A stretch of DNA of 14,076 nucleotides from NCBI GenBank assembly GCA_002796025.1, contig PCVQ01000062.1, positions 1 through 14,076 on the forward strand, in the 5' to 3' direction. The position numbers and the translations under genes were made by a program. Source of the DNA: Candidatus Peregrinibacteria bacterium CG11_big_fil_rev_8_21_14_0_20_46_8 (lineage in GTDB: Bacteria > Patescibacteriota > Gracilibacteria > UBA1369 > UM-FILTER-53-11). Within the stretch, counting starts at the first letter, position 1. Each line of letters begins with the position of its first letter. The notes beneath the pieces were generated by a model that saw only the letters and a list, made by a program, of their open reading frames with translations, did not search any database and was not told the origin of the DNA. Shown in pieces: positions 1 to 5,733 of the stretch.

Positions 1-1569
1 GAACCCGAGCCCTCAGAATCACCCGGCAAGTTTCCTTTGGAAATAACAAGAGAGACGCTAGAGCGCCATCCGCTCTTTACAACAGGCCTGATAAAGAAAA
101 GAGAGGGCGATAGTTCGTATTACTATACTTACCATGCGCCAGACGGACGAGAAGAGTGGTTTGAGGTCTCTTTAGGTGAAACAGAGGCTCATAAGAATAT
201 GATCGATATTGGTGTTGAACTTCGTGCCCGTAGTTGGGTGTCTATTGTGTCTATTGATTTAACTAACCCAGAAGAGAGTGCGCCGGCAAAGGTAAAAGAA
301 AAAGTTAAAGAGGACTATGAACGTTTGAAGACATATAAACAGACTGATGAGCCCGATGATATTACTCCTCCAATTCCATCTCGGGCTGAGGCAGAAAAAG
401 AAGTGTCTAAAGGTCCGAGAGAAACAACGTTAGAAACATTAATGCGGCATCCGCTCTTTACCAGCGGATTAATCAAACAGCGTGAGGAAGACGCTTCTTT
501 TTATTACAGTCACAAGGGACCGGACCAAGAAGAAAAAATATTCGACGTTGTTCCGGGCACAACCGCGTCTAATACAAATCAAATTTATATTTTGGTGGAG
601 GACTCTACGCTGACTGTTAATTTATTGGATGCAGCAGCAAGTGACCCGGGAAAAATTAAAGAAAGAGTTAAAAAGAGTTACGAAGAGCAGCAAGCGCTGA
701 AAGAAAAAGATGGCCGCGAGGCCGAGCCGGAACCGGAAGCCGCTGACGATGAATCAGAAGATTCCCCCTCTGAAGCCGCTAAGCTTTATTCGAAAGAGGG
801 AGACGAAGCATTGAAGAAAAAAGATTACAAAGCTGCCGCGGCCGCTTTTCTAAGAGCTCGTTCATTTGATCCGAGTAATCAGTATGCACATTTTAATCTT
901 GCGTATGCGTATCGCGAAAGCGGAGACCTTGAGAAAGCAAATTCTACATACAAAGATTATATTAGCAGATATCCAAATGATGCCGAGGGATATTACGGTT
1001 TTGCAATGACGCTTGAGCGTCAAGGTGAGTGGGCAGCTGCTGCCAATAGCTACGAAAAGTATGCTGAATTAGAAACAAAGCCGGGACGCCAAGACTGGAT
1101 CATGAAAGCAAGGGCTAAGGCAATAGAATTGCGCAAGAAAGCAGAGGCGGCAGGATTGGGATCAATAATTGATAGAGCAAAAGATTGGAAAAAAGCAAGA
1201 CCACAGGATCGGGAGATGGAAAAGCGCGAGGCCGGAGACACAACACCGGATGAAGTTACAAAAACCAAACAGGGAGCATTTGAAAAACTTCGTGTGGCAC
1301 CAGCACTTAAAGACCGACTCGTAGAGAAGAATGGTACACTCTACTACTCCCACAAAGAAAAGGATTTGCTGATTTATCCTTCTAGTAAGGGCGAAATTTA
1401 TATTGTGGTTGGCGAGCCGGTGAGAGCAAAAATTGGCTATCGCGCAAAGATGGTTCGCGTATATGACGATTTGCGTCCCGAAACGATAGATAATGCTATT
1501 GAAACCGGGCAGCGCATTGAGCGTCCACTCTTGCACCGTCAGTTAGTGATAGATACTTTTGAAAAGTGA
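1..1569 (+). CDS. TPR protein with three copies of an unnamed domain (5'-partial)
   Basis: The frame is open to the left edge, so the true start lies outside the window. The TTG at 37 is just a codon inside a Pro/Glu/Ser-rich linker. Two clear copies of a roughly 95-residue domain lie at nt 49-339 and 418-702. Both begin with RHPLFT(T/S)GLIK, have a tyrosine pair soon after, and end in a Lys/Glu-rich helix. Three TPR units follow at about nt 775-1086, typical in the G-DY--A---F--A---P pattern. A divergent third copy at about 1279-1509 keeps YYSHK and IYIVV. Acidic Pro/Glu linkers join the parts. No signal peptide or membrane segment is visible in the part present. TPRs normally mediate protein-protein binding, so a scaffold role is an inference. 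I do not recognise the repeated domain. The next gene has its own promoter, so this appears to be the last gene of its transcript. Confidence 0.75.
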   Translation, partial: EPEPSESPGKFPLEITRETLERHPLFTTGLIKKREGDSSYYYTYHAPDGREEWFEVSLGETEAHKNMIDIGVELRARSWVSIVSIDLTNPEESAPAKVKEKVKEDYERLKTYKQTDEPDDITPPIPSRAEAEKEVSKGPRETTLETLMRHPLFTSGLIKQREEDASFYYSHKGPDQEEKIFDVVPGTTASNTNQIYILVEDSTLTVNLLDAAASDPGKIKERVKKSYEEQQALKEKDGREAEPEPEAADDESEDSPSEAAKLYSKEGDEALKKKDYKAAAAAFLRARSFDPSNQYAHFNLAYAYRESGDLEKANSTYKDYISRYPNDAEGYYGFAMTLERQGEWAAAANSYEKYAELETKPGRQDWIMKARAKAIELRKKAEAAGLGSIIDRAKDWKKARPQDREMEKREAGDTTPDEVTKTKQGAFEKLRVAPALKDRLVEKNGTLYYSHKEKDLLIYPSSKGEIYIVVGEPVRAKIGYRAKMVRVYDDLRPETIDNAIETGQRIERPLLHRQLVIDTFEK

Positions 1570-1582
1570 TGTCATTTGCGGC

Positions 1583-1610
1583 TTGACATTTATTCGCGAT
1601 ATGTTAAGGT
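1583..1610 (+). promoter_or_regulatory. Probable promoter of the lipoprotein gene
   Basis: A perfect TTGACA (-35) at 1583-1588 is followed after 16 nt by TAAGGT (weak -10, 1605-1610). It lies 13 nt after the previous stop codon and 34 nt before the ATG at 1645. The -10 overlaps the left arm of an inverted repeat (1606-1636). Confidence 0.4.
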
Positions 1611-1636
1611 TGGTAGCCTCGTTAATTACTAACCTT
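1606..1636 (+). promoter_or_regulatory. Inverted repeat over the -10/leader of the lipoprotein gene
   Basis: Arms AAGGTTGGTA (1606-1615) and TACTAACCTT (1627-1636) pair over 10 positions, one of them G-U in RNA, with an 11-nt loop. It sits between the -35 box and the start codon. It could be an operator, or a leader hairpin in the mRNA. No protein partner can be named. Confidence 0.35.
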
Positions 1637-1644
1637 TTAAATAT

Positions 1645-2373
1645 ATGAGAAAAGCAGCACTTTTACCTTCTTTAGCTTTGGCTGCCTGCGCAGGGAAAAC
1701 AACCGGACCAGAGAACGCCTTAGGGGCGCGTCCCTTTGTTCGCGATGTAACCGCACTAGGTCAGATCGGTGCAACTCCTGCGGAAGCGGTTTGCGAAACT
1801 GATAAAAAATTATGGGAGGCTCGTGATCGTGCACGTGTGGCAGCAAAGGTAGCCGCAGGTCTTGAAGATGGTACGGTTGAAGAGACGGCACTGACCTATG
1901 ATAGTTCTTCACTAAAATCTACCGTTCCACTTAAGTATGCCGAAGTATACGGCGTGCACTTTGAGCCCGATGGGCAGGCAACGGTATGTGCGCAAGCGCT
2001 TTCTCCTGGACAAAACCCCGTAGATTCCGGATCTATATCGCAAGAAGCAGCAGACTCTAATCCTGTTGCGTGGTGCCTAAGACAACTCAAGGCAGCGTAT
2101 CTCGGAATTCAGCCGAATGGTACATATATTCATGTGCGCGAACAGAGTGAAAGAAACACTTCTTTGGCCCGCACCGCTGCCGGGAATGAAGGCATAGCGA
2201 AGACAGGCGAGATATTAGATGGCCTTGAATTTGAACAAATGAGCGGAGTAAAAAAATCACATTCATCAGGTACACAAAGGGGGACACAAATTATTGATCG
2301 CTGTGTCTCTGACGGTTTCGCAAGAAAAATGGACGTTGTACGTGTGAAGTTTTCAGGTACCCGTGGCCAATAA
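1645..2373 (+). CDS. Probable lipoprotein of unknown function
   Basis: The 242-residue protein starts with MRK, a short hydrophobic stretch and L-A-A-C at residues 12-15. This is a good lipobox, so cleavage before Cys15 and lipid anchoring are likely. Four further cysteines (50, 115, 144, 220) in an exported protein could form two disulfides. Residues about 35-120 hold an Ala/Arg-rich helix followed by a strand-rich part with a central VYGVHFEPDG turn. The arrangement loosely recalls LPP20-type lipoproteins, but I cannot assign it. The ATG at 1645 is the only sensible start because it opens the signal peptide; no Shine-Dalgarno precedes it. The gene has its own TTGACA promoter and ends one base before a terminator that is really a copy of the exonuclease gene tail. 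It is convergent with that gene. Confidence 0.75.
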   Translation: MRKAALLPSLALAACAGKTTGPENALGARPFVRDVTALGQIGATPAEAVCETDKKLWEARDRARVAAKVAAGLEDGTVEETALTYDSSSLKSTVPLKYAEVYGVHFEPDGQATVCAQALSPGQNPVDSGSISQEAADSNPVAWCLRQLKAAYLGIQPNGTYIHVREQSERNTSLARTAAGNEGIAKTGEILDGLEFEQMSGVKKSHSSGTQRGTQIIDRCVSDGFARKMDVVRVKFSGTRGQ

Positions 2374-2428
2374 ATTGATTTAAAACAGCGAAGCCTGCTT
2401 CTCTTCTTGAGATGCGGGCTTTTGTTTT
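2374..2428. repeat. Direct repeat copy 1: relic of the exonuclease 3' end
   Basis: This 55-bp stretch matches 3016-3070 at 51 of 55 positions (offset 642). Read on the minus strand in the exonuclease frame, it still encodes KQKPASQEEKQASLF and a TAA at 2382-2380. That is the exonuclease C-terminus with one Pro-to-Ser change. It starts one base after the lipoprotein stop. Similarity ends abruptly near 2431, where the toxin-antitoxin promoter begins. Confidence 0.9.
2391..2428 (+). terminator. Rho-independent terminator after the lipoprotein gene
   Basis: Arms AAGCCTGC (2391-2398) and GCGGGCTT (2414-2421) form an 8-bp stem with one U-G pair, followed by TTGTTTT. It lies 17 nt after the stop codon of the lipoprotein gene. 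The same sequence is repeat copy 1. Confidence 0.7.
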
Positions 2429-2455
2429 GCTAGTATTGCCCAATTTTGATATAAT
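2427..2455 (+). promoter_or_regulatory. Promoter of the toxin-antitoxin operon
   Basis: TTGCTA (-35, 2427-2432), a 17-nt spacer, and a consensus extended -10 TGaTATAAT (2447-2455). Transcription should start near 2462, giving a leader of about 29 nt before the antitoxin ATG. Confidence 0.75.
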
Positions 2456-2471
2456 TAACATGTAATTATAT
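2449..2471. promoter_or_regulatory. Operator-like dyad over the toxin-antitoxin -10 box
   Basis: A perfect 9-bp inverted repeat, ATATAATTA / TAATTATAT, with a 5-nt centre (acatg), covers the -10 and the predicted start site. RelB/DinJ-type antitoxins bind such dyads to repress their own operon. That this is the autoregulatory site is inferred from its position. Confidence 0.6.
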
Positions 2472-2490
2472 AGTTTTTTATATAAAAATC

Positions 2491-2754
2491 ATGGCTAAAG
2501 ATCAGACCACACTTTCAATAGATAAAGTAACAAAGAAGAAAGCTGAACAAATGGCGAAAAAGATGCACCTTTCTCTTTCGGGAGTAGCTCGCATTCTTTT
2601 AAATGATTTTGCTGATGGTAAAATTCAAATCGCAACTGTTATGGTAGTCAAAGATAAGGAGCTGGATGAAGCATTGCGAGATGTGGCACAAGGTAAAAAT
2701 ATTGAGGGGCCATTTAATTCAGCTGAGGAGTTTACGGCTAGCTTAAAGAGATAA
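2491..2754 (+). CDS. RelB/DinJ-type antitoxin
   Basis: The 87-residue protein has an N-terminal ribbon-helix-helix pattern. A short strand (TTLSIDK) is followed by a Lys-rich helix and then LSLSGVARILLNDF, as in RelB/DinJ antitoxins. The charged C-terminal half (about 50-87, ending NSAEEFTASLKR) would wrap around the toxin. The role is to neutralise the downstream toxin and, through the N-terminal domain, to repress the operon at the dyad at 2449-2471. The stop codon overlaps the toxin ATG by one base (taATG), the usual coupled arrangement. Family assignment rests on size, pattern and partner. The ATG at 2491 is the first in-frame start after the promoter. Confidence 0.8.
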   Translation: MAKDQTTLSIDKVTKKKAEQMAKKMHLSLSGVARILLNDFADGKIQIATVMVVKDKELDEALRDVAQGKNIEGPFNSAEEFTASLKR

Positions 2755-3014
2755 TGCAAGTATTTAGGCATAAAAATTTTGCAAAGCAATACCGGAAGTT
2801 AAATTCCAAGAAGCAAGCTTTGGTCGATACTGCAATTTCTTTATTTTACGAAAATCCTTTTGATGAAAGACTGCGAAATCACCCTTTAAAAGGAAAATAT
2901 AAAGGCTGTAATTCTATAGATGCAGCTTTTGATTTAAGAATTATATTCAAGCAAGAAAAGAACTACTTTATAGTGATTTTGCTTAAGATTGGAAATCATA
3001 GTCAGCTCTATTGA
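2754..3014 (+). CDS. RelE/YafQ-type mRNA interferase toxin
   Basis: The 86-residue protein has the RelE/YafQ layout: N-terminal helices with FAKQYRKL, then HPLKGKYKG (43-51), DLRIIFK (60-66) and the C-terminal GNHSQLY (80-86). YafQ-type toxins cut mRNA on the ribosome using His and Asp residues in these motifs. His43, Asp60, His82 and an aromatic end residue (Tyr86) are present. The position usually held by a second His in the 'H--PD' part is Asp56 (SIDAAFD). The start overlaps the antitoxin stop, so translation is likely coupled. The CDS ends one base before repeat copy 2, with an ATTGAT doublet at the junction (3010-3021). The toxin looks intact. Confidence 0.82.
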   Translation: MQVFRHKNFAKQYRKLNSKKQALVDTAISLFYENPFDERLRNHPLKGKYKGCNSIDAAFDLRIIFKQEKNYFIVILLKIGNHSQLY

Positions 3015-3015
3015 T

Positions 3016-3070
3016 ATTGATTTAAAATAGCGAAGCCTGCTTCTCTTCTTGGGGGGCGGGCTTTTGTTTT
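3016..3070. repeat. Direct repeat copy 2: true 3' end of the exonuclease gene
   Basis: This is the partner of 2374-2428 (51 of 55 identical). Here the minus-strand frame is continuous with the exonuclease gene and encodes its last residues (KQKPAPQEEKQASLF, stop at 3024-3022). The two copies enclose the toxin-antitoxin cassette. Confidence 0.9.
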
Positions 3071-3957
3071 TCTGCCCCGCGAACTTCGGGATACAACACT
3101 TCGAGCCTGCGCAGTAAACTATTGAAATTCAACTTCACAAAATCTTCGCGCACGCGGGCTGCATTAAATTCGTGCACGCGGCACGCCTCGATATCGAACG
3201 GCACTGGCGAGTCTTCGTCGAGTATGCATAATCTTTTGCTCATAAATGCATTCTCTTTTGAATCTTCGAGTTTTGTTTTTGTTGCGCCGTTAATCGCGTC
3301 GATATTTTCATAAATCTTTTCGAGCGTTTGAAAATCATCCAATAATTTTTTGGCGCCCTTTGGGCCGATGCCGCGCACGCCGGGAATGTTATCTGAGCTG
3401 TCCCCTGCCAAGGCTTTGTAGTCGCACACTTGTTCGGGGAAAATTCCATATTTCTCAAAAATCTTTTCCCGGTCCATAATTTCTGCACCGCGAAATCCCT
3501 TTGTAGGGTATAAAATCGAGGCGCGGTCGGTCACTAACTGAAACAGATCGAAATCCCCAGTGGCAATAAGCGTTTGCAGCCCTTGGCGAGAGCCTACTTT
3601 TTTAACAATGGTCGCGATAACATCATCGGCCTCGTATCCTTCCAATTCAAATTTTGGAATTTCAAATGCATCGACGATTTCTTTACATAGCGGGATTTGT
3701 GAGTATAGCTCGTCGGGGGCGGCCACTCGTGTAGCCTTATATTCTGTATATGCTTCGTGCCGGAATGTCTTCCCCCGAACATCGAAGGCAATGCCCATAT
3801 GTGTCGGTTTATACTGCTCTAAAATGCTGAGAATGATTGAGGTAAAGCCAAATACGGCATTTGTTTGTACGCCCTCTTTATTTTTAAAATATGGCGGGAT
3901 CGCATAGAATCCGCGAAAAATCAGTCCGGTTCCGTCGATTAAAATAAGCTTTTCCAT
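3022..3957 (-). CDS. Stand-alone 5'-3' exonuclease / flap endonuclease
   Basis: The 311-residue protein has the full 5'-nuclease signature of the DNA polymerase I N-terminal domain family. Seen from the start are LILIDGTGLIFRGFYA, FDVRGKTFRHEAYTEYKATR, GYEADDVIATI, TGDFDLFQLV and DYKALAGDSSDNIPGVRGIGPKGAKKLL. The metal-binding Asp/Glu residues and the helix-hairpin-helix DNA-binding part are all present. No polymerase domain follows. It should remove RNA primers and 5' flaps. The chosen ATG at 3957 begins the first conserved strand; upstream in-frame ATGs at 3975 and 4071 add only unconserved residues, and the latter overlaps the divergent gene. The C-terminal tail is Lys/Pro/Gln-rich and ends in QASLF, resembling the bacterial beta-clamp-binding motif. 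A second copy of this tail lies at 2374-2428. Confidence 0.92.
   Translation of the reverse strand: MEKLILIDGTGLIFRGFYAIPPYFKNKEGVQTNAVFGFTSIILSILEQYKPTHMGIAFDVRGKTFRHEAYTEYKATRVAAPDELYSQIPLCKEIVDAFEIPKFELEGYEADDVIATIVKKVGSRQGLQTLIATGDFDLFQLVTDRASILYPTKGFRGAEIMDREKIFEKYGIFPEQVCDYKALAGDSSDNIPGVRGIGPKGAKKLLDDFQTLEKIYENIDAINGATKTKLEDSKENAFMSKRLCILDEDSPVPFDIEACRVHEFNAARVREDFVKLNFNSLLRRLEVLYPEVRGAEKQKPAPQEEKQASLF
3033..3070 (+). terminator. Rho-independent terminator after the toxin gene, inside the exonuclease CDS
   Basis: Arms AAGCCTGC (3033-3040) and GCGGGCTT (3056-3063) form an 8-bp stem with one U-G pair, followed by TTGTTTTT. It ends + strand transcripts from the toxin operon. The same bases encode the last 13 or so residues of the convergent exonuclease. 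Confidence 0.65.
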
Positions 3958-4014
3958 ACGCGCGTAGGCTACCATAAAAAAGTGTTCGTTACCCTGGTTA
4001 AATTCACCTGATTT

Positions 4015-4023
4015 TGCTATACT
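4015..4023 (+). promoter_or_regulatory. Extended -10 promoter, predicted leaderless start
   Basis: TGcTATACT (4015-4023) ends exactly 6 nt before the ATG at 4030, so the normal +1 position falls on the A of the start codon. No convincing -35 box is seen. Confidence 0.5.
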
Positions 4024-4029
4024 ATTTGG

Positions 4030-4563
4030 ATGTCTTCCTACCAGACTTTCATAGAACAAAAAGCAAAACAAAAGCGAGAACTGCTTGGCAAAATGTTCTT
4101 TCCGCGCACACCGGTTTTACTTGTACATTTGAATGGCGGCCGACCAACTGTAAAAGGAATTAAAAAGGAAGAGCTTTTAAAAGAGTGCAAAGGACTGCTG
4201 CTCGGACTCGAAACAATTCAGCTCACAACGCTTGTTGTATGTCCGGACTCTATGGTTAAGGAGTTGCCGCAAGGAAAGTATCTGCACTTTTTAGATCCCC
4301 AGAAATTTGATACCGCATGTGCGGCAGCAGATTTTGTAATAGACTTTCATACCGACCCTACGCACATTCGTAAATTCGGATGCGTGCCGGTGGCACAACA
4401 AAATGGAGCCTCGACCGTCGACTATAATCCGATTCAGGAAGAGGGAGACGGTTTTTATTTTGTTGCGCCGAATCAATGGGAGATGTTCGATGCTATTGTG
4501 CGTGCACGCGAAACATACAAATTTCCGTACGATTGGGAAAATTTGATAAAGAGTTTATCGTAA
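4030..4563 (+). CDS. Hypothetical protein resembling the C-terminal part of a GT5 glycogen synthase-type glycosyltransferase
   Basis: The protein has 177 residues. Its second half reads like the last part of a GT-B/GT5 enzyme: AADFVID (99-105), then KFGCVPVAQQNGAS (115-128), matching the usual '-yG--Pi---tGG' strand-loop. GDGFYF (139-144), a helix with AIVRARETY (155-163), and a Trp near the end (DWENL) follow in family order. The acidic EPCG-type motif of active GT5 enzymes is replaced by TDPTHIR, and the N-terminal sugar-acceptor domain is absent; a full enzyme is near 480 residues. It is therefore probably not an active synthase, and could be a degenerate or regulatory relic. It is divergent from the exonuclease and its end lies two bases from the end of the convergent pilin gene. 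The family link is my reading of weak motifs. Confidence 0.6.
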   Translation: MSSYQTFIEQKAKQKRELLGKMFFPRTPVLLVHLNGGRPTVKGIKKEELLKECKGLLLGLETIQLTTLVVCPDSMVKELPQGKYLHFLDPQKFDTACAAADFVIDFHTDPTHIRKFGCVPVAQQNGASTVDYNPIQEEGDGFYFVAPNQWEMFDAIVRARETYKFPYDWENLIKSLS

Positions 4564-4565
4564 AC

Positions 4566-4934
4566 TTATCGAAGTGTATTCGGTCCGCCGCCATTCGTGC
4601 GGAAGCCATCACTTATGTCTTGAATAAGCCGGACAATTTCGGAGAAATTGATGTACTCCGCTGTGCTAATGCCGATAACACGGCCGATTGCATTTACAAT
4701 AATGACCGAAAGAATCGTAATGATAAGTCCGATAATCGCATAGCGAATTGTAGAAACGGCCTGTTTTATCTTGTCTTCTTGACCGCCGGAAAGAATAAAA
4801 GAAATGCCGCCGATAAAGATAAAGACAACCGACAGAAAGCCGGCAACAATAATCGCATAGGCGATTCCCTTATTAATAAGCTCTTGAATGCTTATATTTT
4901 GGGTATCCGATATGAGTGTAGTGTGATTTGGCAT
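4566..4934 (-). CDS. T4SS pilin-like two-helix membrane protein
   Basis: The 122-residue protein has two strong hydrophobic segments (about 24-49 and 63-84), joined by a short polar loop containing GGQEDKIKQA. This is the layout of the TrbC/VirB2-like 'T4SS pilin' family that is widespread in Parcubacteria, often outside complete secretion loci. The C-terminus is short and Gly/Asn-rich. No type IV pilin prepilin motif (G/FTLIE) is seen. The start is the ATG at 4934, 3 bp after the khpA stop, so it is probably the last gene of an rpsP-khpA-pilin operon. The protein would sit in the cytoplasmic membrane; a surface-filament or secretion role is inferred from family resemblance only. No other secretion gene is in the window. 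Confidence 0.72.
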   Translation of the reverse strand: MPNHTTLISDTQNISIQELINKGIAYAIIVAGFLSVVFIFIGGISFILSGGQEDKIKQAVSTIRYAIIGLIITILSVIIVNAIGRVIGISTAEYINFSEIVRLIQDISDGFRTNGGGPNTLR

Positions 4935-4937
4935 ATA

Positions 4938-5228
4938 TTATTCAGACATCGGAACTTCGCTACCGTCTGGCTCTACTATTTTTAGATTAACACGCGAGTT
5001 GTTCTTAGAGCCAATAATTCGGAGAAGAATTCGAATTGCTTTTGCAGTTTGGCCATTTTTTCCGATGACGCGCCCCATATCTTCTTTAGAAACTTTTAAG
5101 GTAATCAGTACGCCCATTTCGTCGATGCCGCGGGTAATTTCTACATTATCGGGGTCATTTACCAGCTGCTTAACGATATATTCGACAAAATGGATGTCTG
5201 CACCTTGAGCGCTGTCTTGAGGGTCCAT
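4938..5228 (-). CDS. khpA: KhpA/YlqC-type KH-domain RNA-binding protein
   Basis: The 96-residue protein has a single KH domain with the GxxG loop in VIGKNGQTAKAIR, preceded by the strand VLITLKVSKEDMGR. The N-terminal FVEYIVKQLVNDPDNVEI is typical of the KhpA family (usually about 75-85 residues), which binds RNA, often with a KhpB partner. Placement just after rpsP is the widespread bacterial order; rimM and trmD, which often follow, are replaced here by a pilin-like gene. The ATG at 5228 is not preceded by a Shine-Dalgarno. The 57-nt leader between rpsP and this gene is almost all pyrimidine in the mRNA. The first 10 or so residues (DPQDSAQGAD) look like an unconserved extension. Confidence 0.88.
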   Translation of the reverse strand: MDPQDSAQGADIHFVEYIVKQLVNDPDNVEITRGIDEMGVLITLKVSKEDMGRVIGKNGQTAKAIRILLRIIGSKNNSRVNLKIVEPDGSEVPMSE

Positions 5229-5285
5229 AATAGAAAAGGATTAGGAAAGAGGGGGAGGTGTGAAAGATGAGAAGTGAAGGAGGGA
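5229..5285. other. Homopurine/homopyrimidine tract between rpsP and khpA
   Basis: 50 of 57 bases on the + strand are purines. The mRNA of the minus-strand operon is therefore pyrimidine-rich here and includes CACCTCC, the same sequence as a typical 16S anti-Shine-Dalgarno end. Function unknown. Confidence 0.6.
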
Positions 5286-5723
5286 CTATGCCTCTGCCTT
5301 TGTCTCACCTTCGGCAGGTGGTTCGGGGGTTTCTTCCTTTGTTTCTTGAGGTGCCGGAGCTTCGGCTGCTGGGGCTGCTGCTTTTGGCGCAGCACTTTCT
5401 GTTGGAACAGGTTGTGCCTCTTCATCGCCGCCCTTCTTCTTTTTTCGTTTAAGATCGCGTGGCTTTACGATGTACTTATCCATGTTTTCCATGCCTTCCT
5501 TCTTTAAAAGAGAGGCAACGCTATCTGTTGGAATGGCACCTTTGCTAATCCAATAGGTAACACGCTCTTTTTTAATCTCGGCGATTTTGGGGTCGCGGGT
5601 TGGCATATAGTGCCCGACAATTTCGACGTGACGCCCTTTTACAGGGGCATGAGCCTCCGCAACAATGATGCGAAAACTTGCTTGGCCTTTTTTACCGGTA
5701 CGTGAAAAACGGATTCGTAACAT
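5286..5723 (-). CDS. rpsP: 30S ribosomal protein S16 with a long acidic tail
   Basis: The chosen product has 145 residues and starts MLRIRFSRTGKKGQASFRI, the canonical S16 opening, followed by VAEAHAPVKGRHVEIVGHY and WISKGAIPTDSVASLLKK. S16 binds 16S rRNA during early 30S assembly. An in-frame ATG at 5756 would add 11 residues, but it lies upstream of the predicted -10 box and the family starts at the second Met, so 5723 is preferred. After the core (about 85 residues) come a basic patch (LKRKKKKGG) and some 45 residues of Ala/Pro/Glu low-complexity sequence. Extended S16 tails occur in some bacteria; its function here is unknown. First gene of an operon with khpA and the pilin-like gene. Confidence 0.95.
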   Translation of the reverse strand: MLRIRFSRTGKKGQASFRIIVAEAHAPVKGRHVEIVGHYMPTRDPKIAEIKKERVTYWISKGAIPTDSVASLLKKEGMENMDKYIVKPRDLKRKKKKGGDEEAQPVPTESAAPKAAAPAAEAPAPQETKEETPEPPAEGETKAEA

Positions 5724-5733
5724 AGCGCGGGCT

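Noticed and set aside
1162..1536. A 124-codon minus-strand frame
   Set aside because: It is antisense to the TPR protein and divergent repeat; the Cys/Phe/Ile-rich product shows no pattern and there is no promoter.
2374..3070. Insertion sequence or transposon bounded by direct repeats
   Set aside because: There is no transposase and no terminal inverted repeat, and 55 bp is far longer than a transposon target-site duplication.
3958..4071. Longer start for the exonuclease (38 more residues)
   Set aside because: The extra residues are unlike the family, include the divergent promoter region, and overlap the first codons of the opposite gene.
4476..4985. A 169-codon + strand frame
   Set aside because: Its product is rich in Asn, Arg and Lys with no domain pattern, and it lies antisense to the pilin-like gene and the end of khpA, both of which have clear family features.
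5267..5452. A 61-codon + strand frame preceded by GGAGGTG, the best Shine-Dalgarno match in the window
   Set aside because: It runs antisense to the low-complexity tail of rpsP, its Leu-rich product is what antisense Ala/Pro/Glu codons give, and no other gene here uses a Shine-Dalgarno. The purine run explains the match.
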